DNA of 64,000 bases, from the NCBI GenBank assembly GCA_964628285.1, contig CAZVNP010000003.1, positions 47,985-111,984 of the forward strand. Direction: 5' to 3'. How positions within the stretch are numbered: position 1 is the first letter of the stretch; each line of letters opens with the position of its first letter. The position numbers and the translations under genes were made by a program. Below are positions 18,445 to 27,144 of this stretch, one piece after another. The notes beneath the pieces were generated by a model that saw only the letters and a program-made list of their open reading frames with translations, was not told where the DNA came from and made no database searches. This stretch comes from JAPLDP01 sp964628285. Its GTDB lineage: Bacteria; Bacteroidota; Bacteroidia; Bacteroidales; JAGONC01.

Positions 18445-19677
18445 TTATTCATCATGCAACGCCTCTATCGGTTTAATCGCAGCAGCCTTCCGTGCAGGTA
18501 TAAATCCTGCTATGGCTCCCGAAACAATTAAAATAAGGGTTGCACTGATGGCCACTTTGAGATCAACCTCCGGATTCTGAAAATAATTTTGCGCCTCCGT
18601 AAAATAAGGCCTGACGAGTTCAAGCAGGCCGACACCTGCCACCAGACCCACATACCCGGCAAAAGCGGTAACCAAAATGGATTCCTGAAGGATAAGGCTG
18701 GTGATAGACCAGGGAGTGGCTCCCACCGCTTTTCTGATACCTATTTCCTTCGTCCTCTCTTTCACGACCACTATCATGATATTGCTCACCCCTACGATGC
18801 CGGCAATGAGGGTCCCTATGCCAATGATCCAGATAAACAAACGGATGTTGGCAAACAGGTTTAAAAATTTCTTGTAATTCTCAAGGGCATTCCAAATAAA
18901 AACAGCCCGTTGGTCTTCAGGATCAAATTTGTGTCTTTGTGACAGTGTTTTCCTGATCTGTTCCACCGTATTATCACTTTCATCGATGCTGATATCACTG
19001 ATGGTCATCGAAATGTTGTTCACTTTATTACCACGGTTAAAAACCCTTTGTGCCGTCGATACCGGAATATACACCCTGGTCATGTCCCTGTCGCCACCTT
19101 CATCCGTAAAAACACCCACTACTTTAAAGGGTATCCCGGAAACCTTAATATATTTATCCAGGGGATCTTCACCTTTAAACAATGCTCTTTCCACCACCTC
19201 ACTCACCACGACCGATTTACGGTATTGCTTGAAGTCAATAAAGTTCAGAAATCGTCCTTTCAAGATTTCCACCTTCTCGAGATAGCCATAATCAGGATGA
19301 CAGGCAAATATATCATAAGTTGCATACTCTGATTTGTATGAGATGGTCGTGTTTTCCCATATATACAGGCGTGAAGATATATGCTCCATATTTTTGGTGG
19401 AGCTTAGATCATCGTAATCTTCATTTGTAAACTGAATTGGACGGCCGGGTTTAAGACCTTTATATGCCAGGCTTGTGACACCCGGATTGATCCAAATGCT
19501 GTTTTCGGCATCACCCTTAAATTCGGCTTTCACCCCGTTTTCAAGCCCGTTGCCTGATCCCAGCAGTATGATCAGCATAAAAATGCCCCATGCCACGCTA
19601 AAGCCCGTAAGGAAAGTTCTTAGCTTATTTGCGCTCATGGTGGCAAAGATCTCATGCCATTTATCGGGATTAAACAT
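18445..19677 (-). CDS. MacB-type ABC transporter permease (first copy)
   Basis: 410 residues, same layout as its neighbour: N-terminal segment (LRTFLTGFSVAWGIFMLIILLGSGNG), periplasmic MacB_PCD domain (about 45-265), and an FtsX domain with the VVKERTKEIGIRKAVGATPW coupling sequence. The two permeases share start and end patterns (MF..D.W.EIF and IEALHDE versus IDALHDE), evidence of a tandem duplication. It follows the ATPase gene by 12 bases. Substrates of such systems range from macrolides to lipoproteins and peptides; nothing here identifies the cargo. Confidence 0.93.
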   Translation of the reverse strand: MFNPDKWHEIFATMSANKLRTFLTGFSVAWGIFMLIILLGSGNGLENGVKAEFKGDAENSIWINPGVTSLAYKGLKPGRPIQFTNEDYDDLSSTKNMEHISSRLYIWENTTISYKSEYATYDIFACHPDYGYLEKVEILKGRFLNFIDFKQYRKSVVVSEVVERALFKGEDPLDKYIKVSGIPFKVVGVFTDEGGDRDMTRVYIPVSTAQRVFNRGNKVNNISMTISDISIDESDNTVEQIRKTLSQRHKFDPEDQRAVFIWNALENYKKFLNLFANIRLFIWIIGIGTLIAGIVGVSNIMIVVVKERTKEIGIRKAVGATPWSITSLILQESILVTAFAGYVGLVAGVGLLELVRPYFTEAQNYFQNPEVDLKVAISATLILIVSGAIAGFIPARKAAAIKPIEALHDE

Positions 19678-19700
19678 TGAGGCAAGAATTTAAATGTCAA

Positions 19701-20390
19701 TTAATTCCGGTTATGGCCATTCATTTCATTTTGAATGATCATGCCGTCATGAAGCCTGATAATGCGGTCAGTACGTTGAGCGATATCACGTTCATGAGTG
19801 ACAATCAAAACAGTCACTCCTTCCCTGTTGATTTCCTGAAACAGGTCCATCACCTCCATGGAGGTCTTCGAATCGAGTTGTCCGGTAGGCTCATCGGCTA
19901 ATATTACTTTGGGTTTACTGATCAAGGCACGGGCAATGGAAATTCGTTGCTTTTGACCTCCCGAGAGTTCATTGGGCAAGTGTTCGGCCCATTCACCGAG
20001 GTCCATTTTTTCAAGCAATTCCATAGCCATCCGGTTCCGCTTTTTCCTGTTTAATTTCCTGTAATACAATGGTATGGCAACATTTTCCATGGCATTTTTA
20101 AAGGAAATAAGGTTGAATGACTGGAAAACAAAACCAATGTGGCTGTTCCGGAACCGAGCTGCCTTCGTCTCACTCATGTTCCTGATCTCAATGCCATCCA
20201 GTACATAAGTACCCTCATCATGCACATCAAGCAAGCCTATGATGTTCAAGAGCGTTGACTTGCCTGAACCAGAACTCCCCATGATGGCGACCAGCTCGCC
20301 GCTTTTAATCTTAAGGTCGATACCCTTGAGGACATGCAATTTATTCGAACCGGTAATATAGGATTTATGGATCTGGTGAAGGGAAATCAT
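19701..20390 (-). CDS. ABC transporter ATP-binding protein (MacB/LolD type)
   Basis: First gene of the exporter operon, powering the two permeases downstream. I use the ATG at 20390 (229 residues); the reading frame also extends three codons to a TTG. It has Walker A GSSGSGKSTLLN (about 38-49), Q-loop FVFQSFNLI, signature LSGGQKQRISIARAL, Walker B VILADEPTG and the switch His in IVTHERD. The insertion of the MacB/LolD subfamily after Walker A (LDVHDEGTYVLDG) is present. The control region between 20400 and 20577 precedes it. Confidence 0.95.
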   Translation of the reverse strand: MISLHQIHKSYITGSNKLHVLKGIDLKIKSGELVAIMGSSGSGKSTLLNIIGLLDVHDEGTYVLDGIEIRNMSETKAARFRNSHIGFVFQSFNLISFKNAMENVAIPLYYRKLNRKKRNRMAMELLEKMDLGEWAEHLPNELSGGQKQRISIARALISKPKVILADEPTGQLDSKTSMEVMDLFQEINREGVTVLIVTHERDIAQRTDRIIRLHDGMIIQNEMNGHNRN

Positions 20391-20472
20391 GATGAGCAAA
20401 AATTAATCGTTAAACTGCTCCATTTTTATGCCACTATTAGTAACTCATTATTAATCTGAATAATATTCAAGA

Positions 20473-20553
20473 TTTCCTGCAAGTTCACTGGAAAAATAAT
20501 GTACGCTGTTTGACACTCAATGTACGTAAGCGTTCAGTGCAGTGTTCAGGAAA
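20473..20553 (-). promoter_or_regulatory. Repeat-rich control region of the exporter operon
   Basis: The 177-base gap upstream of the ATPase gene holds two copies of AATGTACG (20498-20505 and 20519-20526), exactly 21 bases apart, which is two DNA helix turns. They are enclosed by an inverted repeat: TTTCCTG at 20473-20479 with CAGGAAA at 20547-20553, and CACTG at 20486-20490 with CAGTG at 20540-20544. No convincing TAnnTTTG box or sigma-54 site was found. The helical spacing suggests tandem binding of an activator; the protein is unknown. Confidence 0.45.
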
Positions 20554-20577
20554 TAATTAAGAAAAAAGATAAGATAT

Positions 20578-21975
20578 TCAATGAATGGCATTTTCTTCAC
20601 GACCGCTTTCGCTCCATAATTGTTTGAAGGTTTTCTCCTTGATGACCGGAAGAGTTCTCCTCACTCCCCATGTTTTACGGAAGGCCCATGAAAATAATAT
20701 GCTCTTGGTCCGGACTCCAAAAAAATCCACCATCCAACGTTTCATCATTGCTTTCTTCCACATGTTCATGGCTATTCGTTCTTTCCATGTCGTGAATTTT
20801 TTTATGACCGCGTCATTGCGGTTATATAAAAGCAATTCGGGAAGGTTTATTTTAACGGGGCACACATCACTGCAACGACCACACAGTGAGCAGGCATAAC
20901 TCAGGTGTTTATAATCCCTGAAGCCGTTTAAAAAAGGCGTGATGACAGAGCCGATGGGACCACTGTAAGTCACCCCATAGGTATGACCACCGATATTTTT
21001 ATATACCGGACAGGCATTGAGACAGGCGCCACAGTGGATACATGACAAGGCACGGCGTTGCTCCTTTTGTTTTAAAACCTCTGTGCGGTTGTTATCAAGC
21101 AGGATAACCACCATTTCGTCAGGACCATCTGTTTCTTCATTTTGCCGTGGCCCACTGATTATGGTGTTGTATACCGTGATGTTCTGACCGGTACCCTGGG
21201 TGGCGAGCAAAGGCCAGAATAAATGCAGGTCGTCAAGCGATGGTATGATCTTGTCTATGCCGGCAATAACGATATGCAGCCTGGGGAATGAGAACGACAT
21301 TAAACCATTGCCTTCATTCTCAGTTAAAGCGACGGCTCCGATGTCAGAAATTAAAAAATTAGCCCCTGTGATGCCGGCATCAGCGGTCATGAATTTCTCA
21401 CGGAGAAGTTTTCGTACAAAAAGGGTTATATCCTCCGGTGTACTGTTCAGATCAAGATTAAATTTTTCATTGAAAAGGACCGCTATGTCCTCTTTGGACT
21501 TATGCATAACGGGTGTGACGATATGATAGGGATGTTCGTTACATAACTGGACAATGTACTCGCCAAGGTCGGTTTCCTGCGATTCTATTTTGTTTTTGGC
21601 CAGTGCTTCATTCAGAGCAATTTCCTCAGCAGCCATGGATTTCATTTTAACTACCTGACGGGCTTTATGCTTTTTTAATATAGCTGTAATTTCTTTTAAG
21701 GCTTCCCTGGTATTTTGTGCCCATAAGACTTTACCGCCGTGCTTGGTGAAATTCGACTCAAATTCAATCAGATAACTGTCAAGATCGTTAAGAACACGAT
21801 GTTTTAATATGGCCGCTCTCTTTCTGGCTTTTTCCAGATCCCTGAATTGCTGTTGTCCCTGCCTGACGGCCTCATCATACCTGGAAATATTAAAGTTAAT
21901 CGTTTTTCGATGGTTCAGGTCGAAAGCCTTTTTGGAGGAATCCTCTGAAAATTTCAAGGAGATTTCCGATGACAT
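20578..21975 (-). CDS. lutB: LutB-type iron-sulfur protein (lactate utilisation)
   Basis: 465 residues. The N-terminal two-thirds is a LUD domain (GITGANFLISDIGAVALTENEG). The C-terminal part has two 4Fe-4S motifs, CIHCGACLNACPVY (about 310-323) and CSLCGRCSDVCPVK (about 360-373), then the DUF3390 tail. In Bacillus LutABC oxidises L-lactate to pyruvate. Here neither lutA (CCG protein) nor lutC is adjacent; the next gene, 6 bases upstream, is rpiB. Either the partners are elsewhere or this protein serves another dehydrogenase. The family assignment is firm, the substrate less so. Confidence 0.88.
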   Translation of the reverse strand: MSSEISLKFSEDSSKKAFDLNHRKTINFNISRYDEAVRQGQQQFRDLEKARKRAAILKHRVLNDLDSYLIEFESNFTKHGGKVLWAQNTREALKEITAILKKHKARQVVKMKSMAAEEIALNEALAKNKIESQETDLGEYIVQLCNEHPYHIVTPVMHKSKEDIAVLFNEKFNLDLNSTPEDITLFVRKLLREKFMTADAGITGANFLISDIGAVALTENEGNGLMSFSFPRLHIVIAGIDKIIPSLDDLHLFWPLLATQGTGQNITVYNTIISGPRQNEETDGPDEMVVILLDNNRTEVLKQKEQRRALSCIHCGACLNACPVYKNIGGHTYGVTYSGPIGSVITPFLNGFRDYKHLSYACSLCGRCSDVCPVKINLPELLLYNRNDAVIKKFTTWKERIAMNMWKKAMMKRWMVDFFGVRTKSILFSWAFRKTWGVRRTLPVIKEKTFKQLWSESGREENAIH

Positions 21976-21981
21976 CGTATG

Positions 21982-22443
21982 TTACTTAAGGAGTTGTGAT
22001 ATCTTTTCAACGCGCCGTGTATGCCTGCCACCCTCAAAAGCTGTGTTCAGGAAGACCTTCACTGTCTCCAGTGCCTCATGCGGGGTGATGAACCGCCCGG
22101 GTAAGGCGATGATGTTGGCATCGTTATGGGCACGGGCAAGATACGCCATATCTTTATTCCAGCATAAAGCCGCCCTGACATGCAGATATTTGTTGGCAAC
22201 CATAATTGCTCCATTGCCACTGCCACAGATGATGATGCCTTGACTGTATTGCCCCTTGTCAACCGATCTCGCCACGGGATGTATAAAATCAGGATAATCA
22301 ACGCTTTCTTCTGAAAATGTCCCGAAATCATTAAATCGATAACCAAGCGATGACAGTTCATTGATCAGAAACGTTTTCAAACTGTATCCAGCATGATCCG
22401 AACCAATAGGAATGATATTTGTTACTTCGGTCATCACGTTCAA
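21982..22443 (-). CDS. rpiB: Ribose-5-phosphate isomerase B
   Basis: Interconverts ribose 5-phosphate and ribulose 5-phosphate in the pentose phosphate pathway. 153 residues. The family motif SDHAGYSLK, the active-site Cys in IICGSGNGAIMVANKY and the phosphate-binding HNDANIIALPGRFI are all present. Two ATGs are possible (22443 or 22434); the extra residues MNV are not conserved in the family, so the shorter form is also credible. A TAnnTTTG box lies at 22451-22458, very close to the first ATG. Confidence 0.95.
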   Translation of the reverse strand: MNVMTEVTNIIPIGSDHAGYSLKTFLINELSSLGYRFNDFGTFSEESVDYPDFIHPVARSVDKGQYSQGIIICGSGNGAIMVANKYLHVRAALCWNKDMAYLARAHNDANIIALPGRFITPHEALETVKVFLNTAFEGGRHTRRVEKISQLLK

Positions 22444-22450
22444 ATTGAAA

Positions 22451-22458
22451 CAAAAGTA
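22451..22458 (-). promoter_or_regulatory. Candidate -7 element for rpiB-lutB
   Basis: TACTTTTG on the minus strand fits TAnnTTTG. The predicted transcription start falls at or next to the rpiB ATG at 22443, giving a nearly leaderless message or favouring the ATG at 22434. No clear TTG at -33. Confidence 0.4.
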
Positions 22459-22523
22459 GTGAAATAGAAATAAACCTGAAATTTTAGCCTGAGATTACAA
22501 ACAACCGTATGTTAATAACTGTT

Positions 22524-22751
22524 TATCTTTGTGGCAAAATTGCTATTAAATAATGAGATTATAACCTTCCGTTGACAATAATTGTTTTTTACATTTTTTT
22601 TAGGTAAAAAATCAAAATCCTATGAACATCGAAATCCTGTTCATGGTAAGAATTTTATTCACCGGTCAAGTTAATAATTGCTCTGTTAAAAAAAGATCAT
22701 GATGTTATCTTTCAATATTTTACTCTTATAAAAACTTAATGACAATTGTCA
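22524..22751. promoter_or_regulatory. Divergent rpiB/nadA intergenic region with palindromes
   Basis: The 444-base gap (22444-22887) has no gene. I see a TATCTTTG -7 box at 22524-22531 (plus strand, 357 bases before nadA); a perfect 12-base palindrome TGACAATTGTCA at 22740-22751; a related interrupted palindrome ACAAT-A-ATTGT at 22575-22585; and an inverted repeat ATGAACA / TGTTCAT at 22622-22644. The recurrence of ACAAT/ATTGT suggests one regulator with two sites, but no promoter close to nadA is obvious. No tRNA or known riboswitch was recognised. Confidence 0.4.
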
Positions 22752-22887
22752 ATAAATTGGTAATTTTAACAAAAACAACAATAGATGGAATTTTTTTTCA
22801 ACGCAACTAACACAAATTAAACAATAATCATCTTTTATTAAAGCAAGATATCAATTAATGATACGTTGTTAGCAAGAGAGACACAAA

Positions 22888-23826
22888 ATGGATTTAGCGG
22901 AAAAAATATTGGAGCATAAGCGGAAAAAGAATGCCGTTATTTTAGCTCATTATTATCAGGTGCCTGAAATACAGGATATTGCTGATTATATTGGGGACAG
23001 CCTGGGACTGTCTCAACATGCTTCAAAAAGCAATGCCGATATCATAATCTTCGCGGGTGTTCATTTCATGGCCGAAACGGCTAAGATATTAAATCCTGCC
23101 GCCAAGGTTATCCTGCCAGATATTCATGCCGGATGTTCTCTGGCCGATTCATGTCCATCCGATGATTTCAAGAAATTCATCCTGCAACACCCCGGATATA
23201 CGGTGATATCCTACATCAATTGTTCCGCCGCTGTCAAAGCTCTGTCAGATGTGATTTGCACCTCGGGTAATGCCGTTTCCATTGTCGAATCATTTCCCAG
23301 GGATGCCAGAATCATTTTCGCTCCTGATAAGAATCTTGGTTCGTACGTGAACAGTGTAACCGGGCGTAGCATGGTACTTTGGAACGGGACCTGCAGTGTT
23401 CATGATCTCCTTCGCACCGAGCGCATCATCGAGCTCAAGATAAAAAATCCTGATGCGAAGCTTATTGCTCATCCTGAATGCAAAGCCCCGGTGCTTGAAC
23501 TGGCTGACTTTATCGGGTCAACTACTGCCATGCTGAATTATACTAAGAACGATTCCTCCGTCAAATACATTGTGGCTACCGAAACGGGTATTATTCATCA
23601 AATGTTAAAGGCATCACCCGGTAAGGAATTCATTGTGGCTTCGGCCGATGACACTTGCGCCTGCAATGACTGCCCTTACATGAAGATGAATACCATGGAA
23701 AAACTCTATCTCTGCCTGAAAAACGAAAAACCTGAAATCACTATTCCTGAGGAGATCATGGATAAAGCCAGGCAGCCGATACAACGCATGATGGAGTTGT
23801 CAAGAAAAGTTAACTTGGTTAATTGA
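22888..23826 (+). CDS. nadA: Quinolinate synthase
   Basis: Condenses iminoaspartate with dihydroxyacetone phosphate to quinolinate, the first committed precursor of NAD; a cytoplasmic 4Fe-4S enzyme. 312 residues, the usual size for the shorter NadA form. Substrate-binding sequences AHYYQVPEIQDIADYIGDS and FAGVHFMAETAKIL are intact, and the three cluster Cys are in AGCSLADSC, NGTCSVHD and the C-terminal CNDCPYMKMNT. nadB and nadC are not adjacent. The gene is monocistronic as far as the sequence shows, with an unusually long upstream region. Confidence 0.96.
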   Translation: MDLAEKILEHKRKKNAVILAHYYQVPEIQDIADYIGDSLGLSQHASKSNADIIIFAGVHFMAETAKILNPAAKVILPDIHAGCSLADSCPSDDFKKFILQHPGYTVISYINCSAAVKALSDVICTSGNAVSIVESFPRDARIIFAPDKNLGSYVNSVTGRSMVLWNGTCSVHDLLRTERIIELKIKNPDAKLIAHPECKAPVLELADFIGSTTAMLNYTKNDSSVKYIVATETGIIHQMLKASPGKEFIVASADDTCACNDCPYMKMNTMEKLYLCLKNEKPEITIPEEIMDKARQPIQRMMELSRKVNLVN

Positions 23827-23881
23827 CTGGTACTGGAATTTATTTACCGGATGATTGTTATAATCAGAAATTAATATCCAG

Positions 23882-25420
23882 ATGAAACGGTTTTCTTTGA
23901 TCATTGTCATGATGGTCATGTTTAAAGTTATCGTTGCACAGGAACAAAAAATCATTCCCAACGGCTATAATAAATTTTATTATGAAAATGGCCAGGTTTC
24001 GAGCGAGGGTCAAATGGTCAACGGAAAACCCGATGGGTACTGGAGAACCTATTACGAAAACGGGACGCTGAAATCCGAAGGAAACCGCAAGGATTTCAAG
24101 TTGGACAGTCTGTGGAAGTTTTACGATGAAAACGGAAAAGTCATTCTCGAAATTAATTACAAGGATGATAAAAAGAATGGCATAAGAAAAACAATTAACG
24201 CCCGGGAAATCATTGATGAAACGTTCGTAGACGATGTTAAACAGGGATTGACCACCTATTATTATCCCGATGGCCACATCAGGCAAACCATACCTTTTGT
24301 GAATGGACTGGAGAATGGCGTGGCCATGGAGTACAATTCCGAAGGCACCGTTATCGGACTTGTGGAATATAAAAAGGGCTTCGTTGTTAACCGTGAAAGA
24401 ATAAACCGTAAAGATAACAACGGATTAAAACAGGGACCCTGGAAATTCTTTTTCGACAACTGTCAGGTGAGGCTGGAAGGTAATTACACGAACGACGAGC
24501 GCAATGGATATTTTAAGGAATACGACAAAAATGGGAACTTACTTAGTGTGAGTAAATACATCAACGGCATACCCCAGGAGAATGTCGCTGAGATTGCCGA
24601 CCTTGACATACGCACCGATTATTATCCCAATGGCAGGGTGAAGACGGTAGCCAGTTATAAGAATAACATACCTGAAGGTATCCGTCGCGAATATGACGAA
24701 AGCGGGGAAATAGACAAGGCGTATATTTTCAGGAACGGTGTCATCACAGGTGAAGGCATATTGACTGAGAACGGTGTCAAACAGGGAACCTGGAAAGAGT
24801 ATTTCAATAATGGAACCCTGCTTGCAGAAGGTAAATACCAGAACGGTAAGAAAACAGGTGAATGGAAATATTACTATCCTGAAGGCTCCCTGGAACAGGT
24901 CGGTAATTATAATGCTGCCGGTAATCCTGACGGAACATGGAAATGGTATTATCCCGACGGAAACCTTCTATGTGATGAGAATTACTTTGATGGCCGGCGT
25001 GACGGTCATTATGTTGAATACAATGATGACGGCTCGGTGGTTATTGAAGGAGATTATATTGAAGGGCTTGAAAATGGACATTGGATTTATCATATGGGGG
25101 ATTACAAAGAGGAAGGTGATTACAGGGATGGTTTACGGAATGGAAAATGGAAATCATATTATGGAGACGGAACGCCCAAATTTGAAGGTGATTTTATCGA
25201 TGATAATCCGAACGGCAGACAAATATGGTATTGGGACAATGGGAATATGAAAGAACAGGGCCATTATGTCATGGGTATAAAAGAAGGCGACTGGGTCATC
25301 TATAATTATGATGGCACTCCTTTTCTGATTATCACTTACCGGAACGGCATTGAAATCAGATACGACGGGGTGAAGATAAGACCCGTAATGGACGTGGGGA
25401 CTCAGGGTGAAACCAGATAG
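23882..25420 (+). CDS. Secreted MORN_2/YwqK-repeat protein
   Basis: 512 residues: signal peptide MKRFSLIIVMMVMFKVIVAQ followed by about twenty copies of a 20-25-residue YwqK/MORN_2 repeat of the form YY.NG.L..EG.Y..G...G.W (for example KYYYPEGSLEQVGNY and WYYPDGNLLCDENY). Databases often name this family a toxin-antitoxin YwqK antitoxin, but that label comes from one Bacillus locus. Here there is a signal peptide, no toxin neighbour, and the next genes are a periplasmic protease and superoxide dismutase. A beta-hairpin solenoid acting in the periplasm or on the surface is the safest reading; the ligand is unknown. Confidence 0.85.
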   Translation: MKRFSLIIVMMVMFKVIVAQEQKIIPNGYNKFYYENGQVSSEGQMVNGKPDGYWRTYYENGTLKSEGNRKDFKLDSLWKFYDENGKVILEINYKDDKKNGIRKTINAREIIDETFVDDVKQGLTTYYYPDGHIRQTIPFVNGLENGVAMEYNSEGTVIGLVEYKKGFVVNRERINRKDNNGLKQGPWKFFFDNCQVRLEGNYTNDERNGYFKEYDKNGNLLSVSKYINGIPQENVAEIADLDIRTDYYPNGRVKTVASYKNNIPEGIRREYDESGEIDKAYIFRNGVITGEGILTENGVKQGTWKEYFNNGTLLAEGKYQNGKKTGEWKYYYPEGSLEQVGNYNAAGNPDGTWKWYYPDGNLLCDENYFDGRRDGHYVEYNDDGSVVIEGDYIEGLENGHWIYHMGDYKEEGDYRDGLRNGKWKSYYGDGTPKFEGDFIDDNPNGRQIWYWDNGNMKEQGHYVMGIKEGDWVIYNYDGTPFLIITYRNGIEIRYDGVKIRPVMDVGTQGETR

Positions 25421-25457
25421 TCAGTCATTTATTTTATTGGAAACATGAGGAGATATT

Positions 25458-27074
25458 ATGAACAATAAACCAAACAGAATGTCAGTCTACCTGCCCGTAG
25501 TGCTGGCATTTGTTTTCATTGCGGGCCTCTTGCTCGGATCCCGGTTTTATTTAACGGTGCCAAAGAACAAGAGCGGTTTCCATAAAACGACTTCATATGA
25601 CAAGCTGGACGAGGTCGTTCACTATATCCAACAGGATTATGTTGATTCGGTGCCGCTGGATCAACTTGAAGTGGATGCCATCAATGGGATGTTCAGGAAT
25701 CTGGATCCTCATTCACAGTATATCAGTGCCGAGGAATTAAAGGAAATAAATGAGCCACTGAAAGGCAATTTCGAAGGAATAGGCATTGAGTTCCGAATCG
25801 TGAAGGATACCATTATGATCCTTCAGGTGATTCCCGGAGGACCTTCGGAGAAGACAGGTCTGAAGCAGGGTGATCGCATCGTAATGATCAATGATACAAA
25901 TGTCGCTGGCATTAAGATCTCCAATGCCGATGTGATGAAACGTCTCAAGGGCGAGAAAGGAACAAAGGTAAAAGTGGGCATCGTTCGTCCCGGCCTGTCC
26001 GACCTGATCAATTTCACCATCACCAGGGGGATTATCCCGATATACAGCATTGATGTGTCATACATGGTCAATGATTCAGTGGGATATATCAAGCTGAGCA
26101 GGTTTTCGGCCACCACCCCGGAGGAATGCGATGAGGCGCTTACCAAGCTGAAAAACAGTGGAATGAAGAGACTCATACTCGATTTAAGGGATAATGTCGG
26201 TGGTTATCTGGAATCAGCCATCCGTCTGGCAGATGAATTCCTGGGAAATAAAAAACTGATTGTATACACCCAGGGTAATAACCGACCGACACAATATGCC
26301 TTTGCAACAAGCAAAGGCATATTCGAGGATCAGCCCATCGACATATTGATTGATGAAGGTTCGGCATCGGCCAGTGAAATTCTTGCCGGTGCAATACAGG
26401 ATAACGACAGAGGCTTGATCATCGGGCGGCGTTCTTTTGGCAAAGGTATGGTGCAGGAACAGATGGAGCTGACTGACGGATCGGCCATACGCCTGACAGT
26501 GGCACGCTACTATACACCTACCGGCCGGTGCATTCAACGACCCTATGATAAAGGTATTGAAGAGTACCAGAATGATTTTATGACCCGGCTGGAAGATGGT
26601 GAATTACAACATCTCGACAGCATTCACTTTCCCGATTCACTGAAATATTATACGCCGGGCGGTAAGGTGGTTTATGGCGGTGGTGGTATTATGCCGGATA
26701 TTTATGTTCCCATTCAAACCGGCGATGAATACCGGTACTTCAATGAATTGATAAACAAAGGTATTTTTTATCAATTTGCTTTTGAATACACTGATGCGCG
26801 AAGAGATAAGATGAAGAATGATTACCGAGAGGCTAAAGGATATATTAATGATTTTCAGATTGATAATACTCTGTTTGAAGATTTTATCTCCTATGCTGAA
26901 AAGAACGGCGTTAAACGCGATACAACAGGATTAAAATCAACAGGCCCGTTGATAAGAACGTTAATTAAAGCTCTTATCGGAAGGGAAATATACAGTGATG
27001 AAGCCTTTTATCCGATATATAACCAAACGGATAAAATTTTTCAGAAAGCGTTGCAAACTCTTAAAGATAGTTGA
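25458..27074 (+). CDS. Carboxy-terminal processing protease, S41 family
   Basis: 538 residues with one N-terminal membrane segment (about 9-29), a PDZ domain (about 90-185, with GGPSEKTGLKQGDRIVMIND) and the tail-specific protease core. The catalytic Ser is in DEGSASASEILAGA (about 300-304) and the Lys in RSFGKGMVQE (about 327), the Ser-Lys dyad of CtpA/Prc enzymes, which trim or degrade periplasmic proteins from the C-terminus. A short purine-rich ribosome site (GAGGAGA) precedes the ATG, uncommon for this genome. The C-terminal 120 residues form the usual Bacteroidota extension. Confidence 0.94.
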   Translation: MNNKPNRMSVYLPVVLAFVFIAGLLLGSRFYLTVPKNKSGFHKTTSYDKLDEVVHYIQQDYVDSVPLDQLEVDAINGMFRNLDPHSQYISAEELKEINEPLKGNFEGIGIEFRIVKDTIMILQVIPGGPSEKTGLKQGDRIVMINDTNVAGIKISNADVMKRLKGEKGTKVKVGIVRPGLSDLINFTITRGIIPIYSIDVSYMVNDSVGYIKLSRFSATTPEECDEALTKLKNSGMKRLILDLRDNVGGYLESAIRLADEFLGNKKLIVYTQGNNRPTQYAFATSKGIFEDQPIDILIDEGSASASEILAGAIQDNDRGLIIGRRSFGKGMVQEQMELTDGSAIRLTVARYYTPTGRCIQRPYDKGIEEYQNDFMTRLEDGELQHLDSIHFPDSLKYYTPGGKVVYGGGGIMPDIYVPIQTGDEYRYFNELINKGIFYQFAFEYTDARRDKMKNDYREAKGYINDFQIDNTLFEDFISYAEKNGVKRDTTGLKSTGPLIRTLIKALIGREIYSDEAFYPIYNQTDKIFQKALQTLKDS

Positions 27075-27144
27075 TGTTTTACAAATACATGATCCTATTT
27101 AATATGATAATTCACCTGAGTATGAACCATTAAAACTTATGATT

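Noticed and set aside
20400..20470. Sigma-54 promoter (GG-N10-GC) for the exporter operon
   Set aside because: A TGGCA sequence is present on the minus strand but no GC falls at the required 10-base spacing.
22531..22887. NAD-sensing riboswitch or small gene upstream of nadA
   Set aside because: No G/C-rich paired structure resembling the known nadA-type aptamer and no open frame longer than about ten codons with a start.
23882..25420. Toxin-antitoxin system
   Set aside because: Signal peptide present, no toxin candidate on either side; the YwqK name is a database convention.
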